64,000 nucleotides of DNA from Cellulomonas fimi (lineage in GTDB: Bacteria > Actinomycetota > Actinomycetes > Actinomycetales > Cellulomonadaceae). The DNA lies in the NCBI RefSeq assembly GCF_028583725.1, contig NZ_CP110680.1, forward strand, positions 62,001-126,000, written 5' to 3'. The notes under the pieces are model-generated. The model saw only the letters and a program-made list of their open reading frames with translations, was not told the DNA's origin and did no database searches. The position numbers and the translations under genes are program-made. Shown in pieces: positions 40,347 to 49,386 of this stretch; within the stretch, counting starts at the first letter, position 1; each line of letters starts with the position of its first letter.

Positions 40347-41498
40347 TCAGCGCAGGAGCAGCGGCGCGACGGCGTACCCGCCCGCGGGCGGCTGCTCGCG
40401 CTCGCGCGCGCGGTCCGGGTCCGGCGCGACGGCGGTCGTCGCGGCGAGCACCGCGCGGACGAGGACGCGCAGCTCCATCGTGGCGAGGGGCCGGCCGGGG
40501 CAGACGTGCGGCCCGACGCCCCAGACGAGGTTGTCCGCGGCGTGCGCGTCCGGGTCGAACGCGTCGGGGTGGCCGAAGACGTCGTGGTCGCGGTTCGCGG
40601 CCGTCCAGTGCAGGACGACGGTGTCGCCCGCGGCGACGTGCCGGCCGCCGAGCGTGACGGGTGCCGTGGCGACGCGCCGGTTGCTGACGAACGGGTCGTC
40701 GATGCGCAGGATCTCGTCGAGGACGGCGTCGAGCTCGCGGTCCCCGACCCCGGCGCGGAGGCGGTCCTGCAGGTCCGGGTGGTCCGCCAGGTACGTGAGC
40801 ACGACGCCGGCGCACAGGGCCATCGAGCCGAGGTCGCCGCCGGTCCAGTTGCGCAGGATCGAGACGATCTCGTCGTCGGTGAGCGGGCGCCCCTCGACGC
40901 GGTCGCGGGTCAGCTCGGTCGTCACGTCGGCGGGCGCGTCGTCGCCGGCCCGGCGGCGGGCGTCGGTGAGGGCGCGCACGATCGCGTCGAACCGCCGCGC
41001 GACCTCGGCGGTGCGCGCACGGTCGCGCGAGCGCGTCGCGGCCCGGTTGTCGGCGACCCATGTGAGCAGGTCGTCCTCCAGGTCGGCGGGCCAGCCCAGC
41101 CAGGCGCTCTGCGCGCGCACGGCGAACCGCGCGCCGAGCGCGACGGCGTCGACGGTGCCCGGGACGTGGAGCTCGCGCACGGAGCGGGCCGCGACGTCGG
41201 CGACCACGGGGACGAGGGCATGCATCCGGTCGGGCGTGAAGTACCGGTCGACGACGGCGCGGAACGCCGCGTGCGCGTCACCGTCGAGCCCGTTCGGGAC
41301 CTGCAGGTGCCGCGACACGGCGTTGGAGAACGTGCCCGGGTCGCGCGCGACGGCGACGACGTCGGCGTGCCGCAGGACCGTCCAGGAGCCGTCGGCGGTG
41401 TGCGCGACGGGGCAGCGGCCGCGCAGGTCGTCGGCGGTGTCGCGGGCGTCGCGCGCCGACGCGCCGGGGACCTGGGCCGTCGGGAGGTGCTCCGTCAC
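40347..41498 (-). CDS. Cytochrome P450 with atypical I-helix
   Basis: 383 residues from GTG 41498, with AGGAGG eight bases upstream. Landmarks: ExxR in LDAVLDEILRIDDPF, the following RRVAT stretch, and the heme loop LVWGVGPHVCPGRPLATMEL with the axial Cys. The I-helix reads NWTGGDLGSMALCAGVV, where most bacterial P450s have A-G-x-D-T-T; here the acid is present but the threonine that helps proton delivery is replaced by Ser/Leu. Redox partners are not encoded nearby. The substrate is unknown. It is divergent from the pectate lyase gene, and its control region contains the LacI-type palindromes. Confidence 0.9.
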   Translation of the reverse strand: MTEHLPTAQVPGASARDARDTADDLRGRCPVAHTADGSWTVLRHADVVAVARDPGTFSNAVSRHLQVPNGLDGDAHAAFRAVVDRYFTPDRMHALVPVVADVAARSVRELHVPGTVDAVALGARFAVRAQSAWLGWPADLEDDLLTWVADNRAATRSRDRARTAEVARRFDAIVRALTDARRRAGDDAPADVTTELTRDRVEGRPLTDDEIVSILRNWTGGDLGSMALCAGVVLTYLADHPDLQDRLRAGVGDRELDAVLDEILRIDDPFVSNRRVATAPVTLGGRHVAAGDTVVLHWTAANRDHDVFGHPDAFDPDAHAADNLVWGVGPHVCPGRPLATMELRVLVRAVLAATTAVAPDPDRAREREQPPAGGYAVAPLLLR

Positions 41499-41575
41499 GT
41501 GCCCATCCTCCTGCACCGACGGGGTGACGCTGCGCGGGCGGCGCATCACCGCAGGTCAAGAGGCTTTTTCCCGCG

Positions 41576-41637
41576 CGAAACGTTTAGCCGTTGAGTCTGC
41601 GGAAACCGCTGTCCTACGATCGAGAAACCGGTTACTC
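41576..41637. promoter_or_regulatory. LacI-family operator-like palindromes before pectate lyase
   Basis: CGAAACGTTTAG (41576-41587, core AAACGTTT) and GAGAAACCGGTTACTC (41622-41637, one mismatch between arms) are spaced about 46 bp. Both have the GAAAC..GTTTC shape of LacI-family operators. They lie in the 248-bp region shared by the divergent P450 and pectate lyase genes. The regulator could be the LacI protein at 49387-50373, but that link is inference. Confidence 0.5.
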
Positions 41638-41746
41638 ACACGGTGGGTGACGTCTGCAGAACCCGCGACGACGCGGCGCAGCGCCCAGGACGGCGCGCGG
41701 GACGCACCACGGCACTGCCCCTTCGATGACGAGGTGAGAGGCAACG

Positions 41747-43315
41747 ATGAACCGACCAGTCGCAGTGCGACTTCTCGCGGCAGGAGCCACCACGGCTCTG
41801 GCCGCCACGATCGGCCTGACCGCCCTGGCCGCCCCCGGCGCCGTGGCGGTGACGGGCAGCGCGAACGGCTACGCGGCCCAGAACGGCGGCACCACCGGCG
41901 GCGCGGGCGGCACGACCGTCAAGGCCACGACCGGCACGGCCATCCACCAGGCGCTCTGCGGACGCGCCAGCACGAGCACCCCGATCACGATCCAGGTCGA
42001 GGGCACGATCACCGTCGGCAACACCGCCAAGGTGTCGGGGAGCTGCAACACCGCCGCCGGCGTGATCGAGCTCAAGGGCATCAGCAACGTCACGATCGAG
42101 GGCGTCGGCAACGGCGCCACGTTCGACCAGATCGGCATCCACATCCGTGACTCGAAGAACATCATCATCCAGAACGTCACGGTGAAGAACGTCAAGAAGT
42201 CCGGCTCGCCCACGTCGAACGGCGGCGACGCCATCGGCATGGAGAGCACGGTCCGCAACGTCTGGGTCGACCACGTGACGCTCGAGGCGTCGGGCGGCGA
42301 GTCCGAGGGCTACGACGGCCTGTTCGACATGAAGGACGACGTCCAGTACGTGACGCTGTCCTACTCGATCCTGCGCAACTCCGGCCGCGGCGGCCTCATC
42401 GGGTCGAGCGAGTCCGACACGGGGAACAGCTTCATCACGTTCCACCACAACCTGTACTCGAACATCGAGTCCCGGACGCCGCTGCTGCGCGGCGGCACGG
42501 CGCACATGTACAACAACCACTACGTGAACCTCACCAAGTCCGGGATCAACTCGCGGGCCGGCGCGAAGGCGAAGGTGGAGAACAACTACTTCGAGGACTC
42601 GAAGGACGTGCTCGGCACGTTCTACACGTCCGAGCGGGGGACCTGGCAGACCGCCGGCAACATCCTGGACAACGTGACCTGGTCCTCGACCGGCTCGGAC
42701 AACTACCCCGCCGGCCCGAGCATGGCGTCGACCACCACGGTCTCCGTGCCCTACTCCTACAGCCTCGACGGCGCGTCGTGCGTGCCCAGCGTCGTCTCCG
42801 CGACCGCCGGCGCGAACAAGGGCCTGAAGACGTCGAACGGCTCCTGCACGCCGACCACTCCGAGCCCGACGCCGACGCAGACGTCGAACCCGACGCCGAC
42901 CCAGACGTCGAACCCGACGCCCACGTCCAACCCGACCACGCCGCCGAGCGGCACCAACCTCAGCATCGGCGCGGGCGCCGACGGCTCGAGCAAGGCGTCG
43001 GGCACGAGCTACGGCAACGTGATCGACGGCTCGACCAGCACCTACTGGTCGCCCTCCGGCTCGACCGGGAAGATCTCGGTCAAGTGGGGCTCCGCCAAGA
43101 CGATCTCGAAGATCAACGTGATCCAGGCGTCGGGCGGCGGCTCGATCACCTCGTGGAAGGTCCTCAACGGCGACAACGGCGCGACGCTCGCGTCCGGCAG
43201 CGGCGCCCCGGGCGTCGTGTCCTTCTCGTCGACGTCCCTCAAGAAGGTGACGCTGGAGATCGTGAGCGCGTCGGGCACGCCGCGCATCGCCGAGCTCCAG
43301 ACGTTCGCCGGCTGA
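41747..43315 (+). CDS. Secreted PL1 pectate lyase with F5/8C-type binding module
   Basis: 522 residues from ATG 41747. A signal peptide (to about residue 34) is followed by a right-handed beta-helix PL1 domain (residues 38-365), with VWVDHVTLEASGG, LRGGTAHMYNNHYVN and the Ca/catalytic-side region SFITFHHNLYSN. A Thr/Pro linker of PTPTQTSNPTPT repeats (about residues 370-400) leads to a C-terminal ~120-residue discoidin-like module (NVIDGSTSTYWSPSGSTGKI, KVTLEIVSASGTPRIAEL). The enzyme cuts polygalacturonate by beta-elimination outside the cell; the module probably binds carbohydrate. Monocistronic. Operator-like palindromes upstream suggest repression by a LacI-type regulator. Confidence 0.92.
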   Translation: MNRPVAVRLLAAGATTALAATIGLTALAAPGAVAVTGSANGYAAQNGGTTGGAGGTTVKATTGTAIHQALCGRASTSTPITIQVEGTITVGNTAKVSGSCNTAAGVIELKGISNVTIEGVGNGATFDQIGIHIRDSKNIIIQNVTVKNVKKSGSPTSNGGDAIGMESTVRNVWVDHVTLEASGGESEGYDGLFDMKDDVQYVTLSYSILRNSGRGGLIGSSESDTGNSFITFHHNLYSNIESRTPLLRGGTAHMYNNHYVNLTKSGINSRAGAKAKVENNYFEDSKDVLGTFYTSERGTWQTAGNILDNVTWSSTGSDNYPAGPSMASTTTVSVPYSYSLDGASCVPSVVSATAGANKGLKTSNGSCTPTTPSPTPTQTSNPTPTQTSNPTPTSNPTTPPSGTNLSIGAGADGSSKASGTSYGNVIDGSTSTYWSPSGSTGKISVKWGSAKTISKINVIQASGGGSITSWKVLNGDNGATLASGSGAPGVVSFSSTSLKKVTLEIVSASGTPRIAELQTFAG

Positions 43316-43322
43316 CAGCCCG

Positions 43323-43359
43323 CACGGGTGGCAGCCTGACGGGTGGCAGCCCGACGGGT
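43323..43359. repeat. Short tandem repeat, 15-bp unit
   Basis: About two and a half copies of CACGGGTGGCAGCCT/GACGGGTGGCAGCCC start at 43323, 43338 and 43353, directly after the pectate lyase stop. No role is evident. Confidence 0.6.
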
Positions 43360-43407
43360 CGCGTGAGCGGCCCACCGGGCCGGGTGACCGACATCCCGGC
43401 CCACCAC

Positions 43408-43451
43408 GGGGAGCCCCGGGGGTCCAGCACGAGGACCCTCGGGGCTTCCCC
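43408..43451. terminator. Strong hairpin after pectate lyase
   Basis: GGGGAGCCCCGGGGGTCC (43408-43425) pairs imperfectly with GGACCCTCGGGGCTTCCCC (43433-43451), leaving a short loop. It probably terminates the pectate lyase transcript before the membrane protein gene at 43514. Confidence 0.65.
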
Positions 43452-43513
43452 ACGTCTGCCCGGTCGCTCGTCCGCGCCCGTCGCGTCGCGGTCCGGAGTA
43501 ACGTCCAGCGACC

Positions 43514-44191
43514 GTGGACGCCTCGTACCCGCCGCCCGGTCCCCTCGCCCCGACGCCCCCGCGTCGCTCGCTCGTCGGACCGGTCCTCCTGACGTCCGCC
43601 GGTGCGCTGCTGCTCGTCGCGACGATCGTCGTCGCCCTCCTGGTCGTGCGCACGTTCCTGTCGCTGCTGCCCCTGAACGTGATCGACGGCGCGGGGAACC
43701 CGGGGTCGGCCGCCCTGGCCTCGACCGACGTGCCCGGCGTCGTCGACGTCACCCTGGAGCCGGGCCGCTACGACGTGTTCCTGGTCGTCGACGACGCCGA
43801 CGCGCACACCGGTCTGGACGCGGACGTGCAGGTCGTCGGGCCGGACGGGTCGTCCGTCGAGGTCGACGACGCGCCCGGCGTGAGCATCAACGCGCAGCGC
43901 GGCGACCGCCGGGCGTTCAACGTCGCGGCGTTCACGGTGACCACCGCGGGCGAGCACACGGTCGTGGTCCCCGGCTCGCCGAGCGAGGGCGCGCTCGCGG
44001 TCGTCGCGCAGGGGCAGGCGACGTCGTCGTTCGTCGCCGGGGTGTTCGGCACGATCGGGGGCGTCTTCCTCGCCGTGGTCCTCGGCCTGGTCGGCCTCGG
44101 CCTGACGGTGGGCGGCGTCGTCTGGTGGGCGCTGCGCGCGCGGACCCGTACGGTCGGACCGTCGGGAGTCGTCGGCCGAGGAGGGGCATGA
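43514..44191 (+). CDS. Two-segment membrane protein coupled to GH13 gene
   Basis: 225 residues from GTG 43514. A proline-rich N-terminus leads to one membrane segment (LVGPVLLTSAGALLLVATIVV); a beta-rich soluble domain of ~110 residues follows, then a second segment (FVAGVFGTIGGVFLAVVLGLV and on) and a short basic end. The central domain (EPGRYDVFLVVDDADAHTG, GEHTVVVPGSPSEG) is unrecognised. The last bases overlap the GH13 start (ATGA), so the two are translated together. It may anchor or sense for carbohydrate uptake, but no motif says so. Confidence 0.7.
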   Translation: MDASYPPPGPLAPTPPRRSLVGPVLLTSAGALLLVATIVVALLVVRTFLSLLPLNVIDGAGNPGSAALASTDVPGVVDVTLEPGRYDVFLVVDDADAHTGLDADVQVVGPDGSSVEVDDAPGVSINAQRGDRRAFNVAAFTVTTAGEHTVVVPGSPSEGALAVVAQGQATSSFVAGVFGTIGGVFLAVVLGLVGLGLTVGGVVWWALRARTRTVGPSGVVGRGGA

Positions 44192-45423
44192 GCTGGGTCG
44201 AGCACTGCATCTGGTGGCACGTCTACCCGTTGGGGTTCACGGCGGCGCCGATCCGGACGGAGCACGACGCGGCGCACCGTCTGCGCCACCTGGAGGCGTG
44301 GCTCGACTACGCGGTCGACCTGGGCGCGTCGGGGCTCCTGCTCGGGCCGGTGTTCGCGTCGGAGACGCACGGCTACGACACGCTCGACCACTTCCGGATC
44401 GACCCGCGCCTGGGGGACGACGAGGACGTCGACCACCTCGTCGCCGCGTGTCGTGACCGCGGGCTGCGCGTCGTCCTCGACGGGGTGTTCAACCACGTCG
44501 GTGCGGGTCATCCGTGGGTCCGTGAGGTGCTGGAGGGCGGGCCCGACGGCCCGCTCGCGGACGTGCTCCGCGTCGACTGGTCCGCGCCGGGCGGTCCGCG
44601 GCTCGGCGACTTCGAGGGGCACGGCTCGCTGGTCGCGCTGAACCACGGGTCGCCGCGGGTGGTCGACCTGGTCGCGCGCGTGATGACGACGTGGCTCGAC
44701 CGCGGCATCGACGGCTGGCGGCTCGACGCGGCCTACGCGGTCCCGACCGAGTTCTGGGCGCAGGTCCTGCCGCGGGTGCGCGCGTCGCACCCCGACGCGT
44801 GGTTCGTCGGCGAGGTCATCCACGGCGACTACGCCGCGATCGCGCAGGCGGCGACGTTCGACTCGGTGACGCAGTACGAGCTGTGGAAGGCGATCTGGAG
44901 CAGCCTCGTCGACGGCAACTTCTACGAGCTCGACTGGGCGCTGCAACGGCACGCCGAGATCCTGGGCAGCGTCCTGACCAGCACGTTCGTCGGCAACCAC
45001 GACGTCAGCCGGATCGCGTCGACCGTCGGGCCGGAGGGTGCCGTGCTGGCGCTCGTCGTCCTCATGACCGTCGGTGGCGTGCCGTCCGTCTACTACGGCG
45101 ACGAGCAGGGGTACACCGGTGTCAAGGAAGAGCGGCTGGGCGGCGACGACGACGTGCGTCCGTCGATGCCCGCGTCGCCGAGCGACCTCGCGGCGTGGGG
45201 CGCCGACACGTTCCGCCGGCACCAGGAGCTCATCGGGCTGCGTCGTCGGCACCCGTGGCTGGTCCGGGCGACGACCACGGCGACGTCGCTGACCAACACG
45301 CGCTACGCCTACACGGCGCGGGCGGGCGACGAGGCGCTGCACGTCGAGCTCGACGTCACCGCCGGTCACCGCGCGGTCGTGCGCGACGACGCCGGGACGG
45401 TGCTGTTCGAGTACCGCGCCTGA
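44188..45423 (+). CDS. GH13 alpha-amylase-family enzyme (cytoplasmic)
   Basis: 411 residues from ATG 44188, with GAGGGG upstream. Motifs of the (beta/alpha)8 fold: VVLDGVFNHVG (region I), GWRLDAAYA with nucleophile D180 (region II), FVGEVIHG with acid/base E209 (region III), and FVGNHDVSR with D272 (region IV). There is no signal peptide, so it acts in the cytoplasm, probably on short alpha-glucans or maltodextrins. At 411 residues it is shorter than typical amylases and lacks a long C-terminal domain. Coupled to the membrane gene 43514-44191. The exact specificity cannot be read. Confidence 0.9.
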   Translation: MSWVEHCIWWHVYPLGFTAAPIRTEHDAAHRLRHLEAWLDYAVDLGASGLLLGPVFASETHGYDTLDHFRIDPRLGDDEDVDHLVAACRDRGLRVVLDGVFNHVGAGHPWVREVLEGGPDGPLADVLRVDWSAPGGPRLGDFEGHGSLVALNHGSPRVVDLVARVMTTWLDRGIDGWRLDAAYAVPTEFWAQVLPRVRASHPDAWFVGEVIHGDYAAIAQAATFDSVTQYELWKAIWSSLVDGNFYELDWALQRHAEILGSVLTSTFVGNHDVSRIASTVGPEGAVLALVVLMTVGGVPSVYYGDEQGYTGVKEERLGGDDDVRPSMPASPSDLAAWGADTFRRHQELIGLRRRHPWLVRATTTATSLTNTRYAYTARAGDEALHVELDVTAGHRAVVRDDAGTVLFEYRA

Positions 45424-45890
45424 CCGGGGTGGCCCGGGCGGGTCCCGACGCCGCCGCACGCGTACGTGCGGGTGACGCGCGTCCCCGCGGGGGGTGCGGG
45501 CGGTGTCCCTCGTCCGGGGACGACTTTCTCCTTCCGCTTGACTTTGCCCGGCGTCGCCAGCAGCCTTGACGCTCAAACGCCGGTGACACGAGTCAACGAC
45601 CGTGACCAGGCCTCAGAGACGAGGTCTGGCGCCGGCGACGGACTGCACCACGGCGGTCACGAGCCGCCCGCACCACGCCGACCACGAGGCACGGCCCGCG
45701 CTGCGACAGGGACGTCGCACCGGTACCGCGCCGACGACCGGCGCCCGCCCCGCACCGGCGTCGCGCGACGCCGGTGAGCCCAGCACGCCCGGCGCGCACG
45801 TCCCCCGACGCCCGCGCCGACCCCGGTGCCGCACGACGCGTCGACGACGACCGCCGCACGGCACCCGACCCGAGAAACGGAGACCGTCGG
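45424..45890. other. 467-bp leader region before GH81
   Basis: No convincing gene is visible; open frames here are arginine-rich shadows. It contains a perfect 24-bp palindrome (45753-45776) and probably the promoter and long leader of the GH81 gene. A TTGAC-type hexamer lies at about 45537 (CTTGACTTTGCCC) but I cannot fix a promoter. Confidence 0.5.
45753..45776. promoter_or_regulatory. Perfect 24-bp palindrome in GH81 leader
   Basis: CACCGGCGTCGC followed directly by GCGACGCCGGTG is a perfect palindrome with no spacer, 115 bp upstream of the GH81 start. It could be an operator or an RNA hairpin in the leader; no T-tract follows. Confidence 0.5.
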
Positions 45891-48800
45891 ATGTCATCCC
45901 ATCCCCTGCCGGTGAGGGCGCGAGCCGTCGACCGGCGCGCCCTCGTGGCGATGATCGTGGTCGGCGCCCTCGTGGCGTACCTCGTCCAGGCGCTGTTCCT
46001 GCCCGTGCCGCGCGCCGCTGCCGTGAGCGTCGGCGCAGGCAGCTACGCGGAGGGGACGCCCAGCGGCGGCGCGGTGCCGACGGAGTGCAACGGCACGCCG
46101 GTCACCAACCCGCGCGCGCACGTCACGTCGAGCTTCCCGGCGGGGGCGATCCCGACGAACGACTGGTGGACGTCGCTGCTGTGGCGCAAGTTCGACTGCA
46201 ACGCGATCTCCGAGAACCTCGTCGCGCACCCGCTGACGTTCAAGGCGTTCACGAACGGCCTGGGCGTGAGCTACCCGACGACGCCGAGCGTCTCCGGCAC
46301 GTCGACGGGCGTGAGCGAGTACCACTACTCGTACGCCGAGGACTTCCGGCTCGGCGTCGCGGGTCTGACGTCGGACGGCAAGGTCGACACGTACTCCGAC
46401 TGGACCGTCACCGAGCTGTGGAGCAACGGCTCGAGCAGCCTGCGCACGACGTTCGGGCACGGCCTGCCGTTCGTCTACGCGACGAAGACCGGCGGCAACG
46501 CGACCCTGACGACGACGGGCACCCCCACGGTGTGGAGCAACACCAACGCGGCGCTCGGCTTCACGGTCAACGGCCACGACTACGCGGCGTTCGCCCCCTC
46601 CGGTTCCACGTGGAACATCTCGGGGACGTCGATCAGCTCGTCGCTGAACGGCAAGGACTTCTTCTCGGTCGCGGTCCTCCCGACGGCGTCGGGGAGCAGC
46701 ACGTCCGACAAGGTCGCCGCGCTCAACGCGTACGCGACGTACGCGCACAACCACGTGACCGGCACCAAGGTGTCGTGGTCGTACAACGAGTCGACCGCGC
46801 GCATGACGGCGACGTACGCGTTCACCACGACCGCCAAGCAGGGGTCGGCCACCGGCACGGTCTACGCGCTCTACCCGCACCAGCGCGACCAGCTCTCGGG
46901 CGTCACGCCGAGCAGCTACGCGTACGTCTCGCCGCGCGGCCCGATGCGCGTCGTCATCGGCTCGTCGCAGTTCCAGACGATCGCCGCGTTCAACGGTGTG
47001 CTCCCGCAGCTCGCGGCCACCGGCTTCACGCCCGGGTCCGCCGACGCGACGCAGCTCAACGGCTACGTCGACCAGGTCGCCGCGACCGACCCGTTCGCGG
47101 GCTTCGGCGAGGACACCTACTGGACGGGCAAGGCCTTCGGCCGGGCCGCGCAGGTCATCCAGATCGCGCACCTCACGGGCAACACCACCGCGCGCGACAA
47201 GCTGCTCGCCTCGGTCAAGACCCGCCTCACCGACTGGATGACCGCGTCCTCCGGCGAGACGCAGCGGGCGTTCTGGTACAACCCGTCGTGGGGCACGCTC
47301 ATCGGCTACCCCGCGTCCTACGGCTCGGACACCGACCTCAACGACCACCACTTCCACTACGGCTACTACGTCGTCGCGGCCGCGAACGTCGCGCAGTTCG
47401 ACCCGTCGTGGGCCGCGGACGCCGCGTACGGCGGCATGGTCAACACCGTCATCAAGGACGCCGCGAACTGGGACCGCAGCGACACCCGGTTCCCGTTCCT
47501 GCGCGACTTCGACATCTACGCCGGCCACGACTGGGCCTCCGGGCACGGCGCGTTCGGCGCGGGCAACAACCAGGAGTCGTCGTCCGAGGGCATGAACTTC
47601 GCCAGCGGGCTCATCCAATGGGGCCAGGCGACGGGCAACAAGACCGTCCGTGACCTCGGCATCTACCTCTACACGACGCAGGCGTCGGCCATCGAGAACT
47701 ACTGGTTCGACACCGACGACGAGGCGTTCCCGGCCTCCTTCGGGCACTCCACGGTCGGCATGGTGTGGGGCGACGGCGGCGCGTACGCGACGTGGTTCTC
47801 CGCCGAGCCCGAGATGATCCAGGGCATCAACCTGCTGCCCAGCACCGCGGGTCACCTCTACCTGGGCTACAACCCGTCGTACATCGGCCGCAACCTCACC
47901 GAGCTCGAACGCAACAACGGCGGCAAGGCGACGGTGTGGAAGGACATCATCTGGGAGTTCCAGGCCCTCGCCGACGCTCCCACGGCGCTGTCCGAGTTCC
48001 GGTCGCAGGCGAGCTCGTACACCGTCGAGGAGGGCGAGTCCCGGGCGCACACGTTCTACTGGCTGAAGAACCTGTCCGTGCTCGGCACCGTCGACCGGTC
48101 CGTCACGGCGAACACCCCGCTGCACGCGGTCTTCGTCAAGAACGGCACGCGCACCTACCAGGCCGCCAACATGGGCAGCTCCGCGATCACCGTGACGTTC
48201 TCCAACGGGGTCACGCTGTCCGTGCCGGCGCGGTCCGTCGCGTCGACGACGGGCGGCTCGACCGGCGGCGACACCACGGCGCCCTCGACGCCGTCGGGGC
48301 TGTCCGCGTCCGGCACGACGTCGTCGTCGACCACGCTGTCGTGGTCCGCGTCGACCGACAACGTCGGGGTGACCGGCTACGAGGTGCTGCGCAACGGCAC
48401 GGTCGTCGGCTCGACGTCCGGCACGACGTACACCGCCTCCGGGCTGTCCGCCGGCACCGCCTACACGTTCGCCGTCCGGGCGTACGACGCGGCCGGCAAC
48501 CGGTCGTCGTCGAGCAGCTCGGTGAACGTGACGACGCCGTCCGGCACGGGCAGCGACACGACGGCGCCCTCGACCCCGTCCGGGCTGTCCGCGTCCGGCA
48601 CGACGTCGTCGTCGACCACGCTGTCGTGGTCCGCGTCGACCGACAACGTCGGGGTGACCGGCTACGAGGTGCTGCGCAACGGCACGGTCGTCGGCTCGAC
48701 GTCCGGCACGACGTACACCGCGTCCGGCCTGTCCGCGTCCACGGCGTACACGTTCGCGGTCCGGGCCTACGACGCCGCCGGCAACCGGTCCGCCACCAGC

Positions 48801-49250
48801 GGCTCGGTGTCCGTCACGACGTCGGCCGGCACGGGCACGGGCGTCGACGCGACGTCGCGCATCCAGGCCGAGGCCTTCAACGGCCAGTCCGGCACCGCGA
48901 CCGAGGCGACGTCCGACACGGACGGCGGGCTCAACGTCGCCTGGATCGGCAACGGCGACCACCTGCGGTTCGACAACGTCCGCTTCGGCACCACGGCCCG
49001 CACGCAGTTCAGCGCGCGCGTCGCGTCCGGTGCGGCGGCCGGGGTCAGCGGGCTCGTGGTCGTCCGGCTCGACAGCCTCACCGCGCAGCCCGTCGGCTCG
49101 TTCGCGATCGGGAGCACGGGCGGCTGGCAGACGTGGCGGACGGTCCCGACCAACATCGCGGGCGTGACCGGCACCCACACGGTCTACCTGACGTTCGAGT
49201 CCGGTCAGCCGGCCGACTTCGTCAACGTCAACTGGTTCACGTTCCAGTAG
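45891..49250 (+). CDS. Secreted GH81 endo-beta-1,3-glucanase with FN3 x2 and CBM6
   Basis: 1,119 residues from ATG 45891. An N-terminal hydrophobic stretch (ALVAMIVVGALVAYLVQALF) acts as a signal or anchor. GH81 covers about residues 40-790, with NDWWTSLLW, GHDWASGHGAFGAGNNQESSSEG (given for its catalytic-region H-D...N-N-Q-E-S-S-S-E) and the (alpha/alpha) barrel end. Two FN3 domains of 95-residue spacing follow (about 795-985), then a CBM6-type domain with RIQAEAFNGQSG and NVNWFTF. The enzyme hydrolyses beta-1,3-glucan such as laminarin or fungal wall glucan. The FN3 coding segments are nearly identical in DNA. Monocistronic by position. Confidence 0.93.
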   Translation: MSSHPLPVRARAVDRRALVAMIVVGALVAYLVQALFLPVPRAAAVSVGAGSYAEGTPSGGAVPTECNGTPVTNPRAHVTSSFPAGAIPTNDWWTSLLWRKFDCNAISENLVAHPLTFKAFTNGLGVSYPTTPSVSGTSTGVSEYHYSYAEDFRLGVAGLTSDGKVDTYSDWTVTELWSNGSSSLRTTFGHGLPFVYATKTGGNATLTTTGTPTVWSNTNAALGFTVNGHDYAAFAPSGSTWNISGTSISSSLNGKDFFSVAVLPTASGSSTSDKVAALNAYATYAHNHVTGTKVSWSYNESTARMTATYAFTTTAKQGSATGTVYALYPHQRDQLSGVTPSSYAYVSPRGPMRVVIGSSQFQTIAAFNGVLPQLAATGFTPGSADATQLNGYVDQVAATDPFAGFGEDTYWTGKAFGRAAQVIQIAHLTGNTTARDKLLASVKTRLTDWMTASSGETQRAFWYNPSWGTLIGYPASYGSDTDLNDHHFHYGYYVVAAANVAQFDPSWAADAAYGGMVNTVIKDAANWDRSDTRFPFLRDFDIYAGHDWASGHGAFGAGNNQESSSEGMNFASGLIQWGQATGNKTVRDLGIYLYTTQASAIENYWFDTDDEAFPASFGHSTVGMVWGDGGAYATWFSAEPEMIQGINLLPSTAGHLYLGYNPSYIGRNLTELERNNGGKATVWKDIIWEFQALADAPTALSEFRSQASSYTVEEGESRAHTFYWLKNLSVLGTVDRSVTANTPLHAVFVKNGTRTYQAANMGSSAITVTFSNGVTLSVPARSVASTTGGSTGGDTTAPSTPSGLSASGTTSSSTTLSWSASTDNVGVTGYEVLRNGTVVGSTSGTTYTASGLSAGTAYTFAVRAYDAAGNRSSSSSSVNVTTPSGTGSDTTAPSTPSGLSASGTTSSSTTLSWSASTDNVGVTGYEVLRNGTVVGSTSGTTYTASGLSASTAYTFAVRAYDAAGNRSATSGSVSVTTSAGTGTGVDATSRIQAEAFNGQSGTATEATSDTDGGLNVAWIGNGDHLRFDNVRFGTTARTQFSARVASGAAAGVSGLVVVRLDSLTAQPVGSFAIGSTGGWQTWRTVPTNIAGVTGTHTVYLTFESGQPADFVNVNWFTFQ
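48297..48721 (+). repeat. Two ~140-bp identical direct repeats within the FN3 coding region
   Basis: About 140 bp from 48297 is repeated identically from 48582, a 285-bp (95-codon) period. The repeats encode the cores of two FN3 domains. The DNA identity goes beyond protein need, so it suggests recent duplication or gene conversion. Confidence 0.75.
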
Positions 49251-49264
49251 GCCGACCGACGACA

Positions 49265-49302
49265 GGGCGCACCCGCCGGGCTCCACACCGGTGGGTGCGC
49301 CC
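49265..49302. terminator. Bidirectional terminator hairpin between GH81 and LacI genes
   Basis: GGGCGCACCC-G-CCGG (49265-49279) pairs with CCGG-T-GGGTGCGCCC (49288-49302), a 14-bp stem with one mismatch, between the stops of the convergent GH81 and lacI-type genes. Confidence 0.75.
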
Positions 49303-49386
49303 TCGGCGCGTCAGGACTGCTCGCGGTCGCGTCGTGGGGCGTCAGGCCGGGACACGACGACGTGACCGGGACCTCGACGGCCAGGG

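Noticed and set aside
42844..42950. The repeated PTPTQTSN coding stretch as a separate mobile repeat or CRISPR-like array
   Set aside because: It is the interdomain linker of pectate lyase; no direct-repeat/spacer structure.
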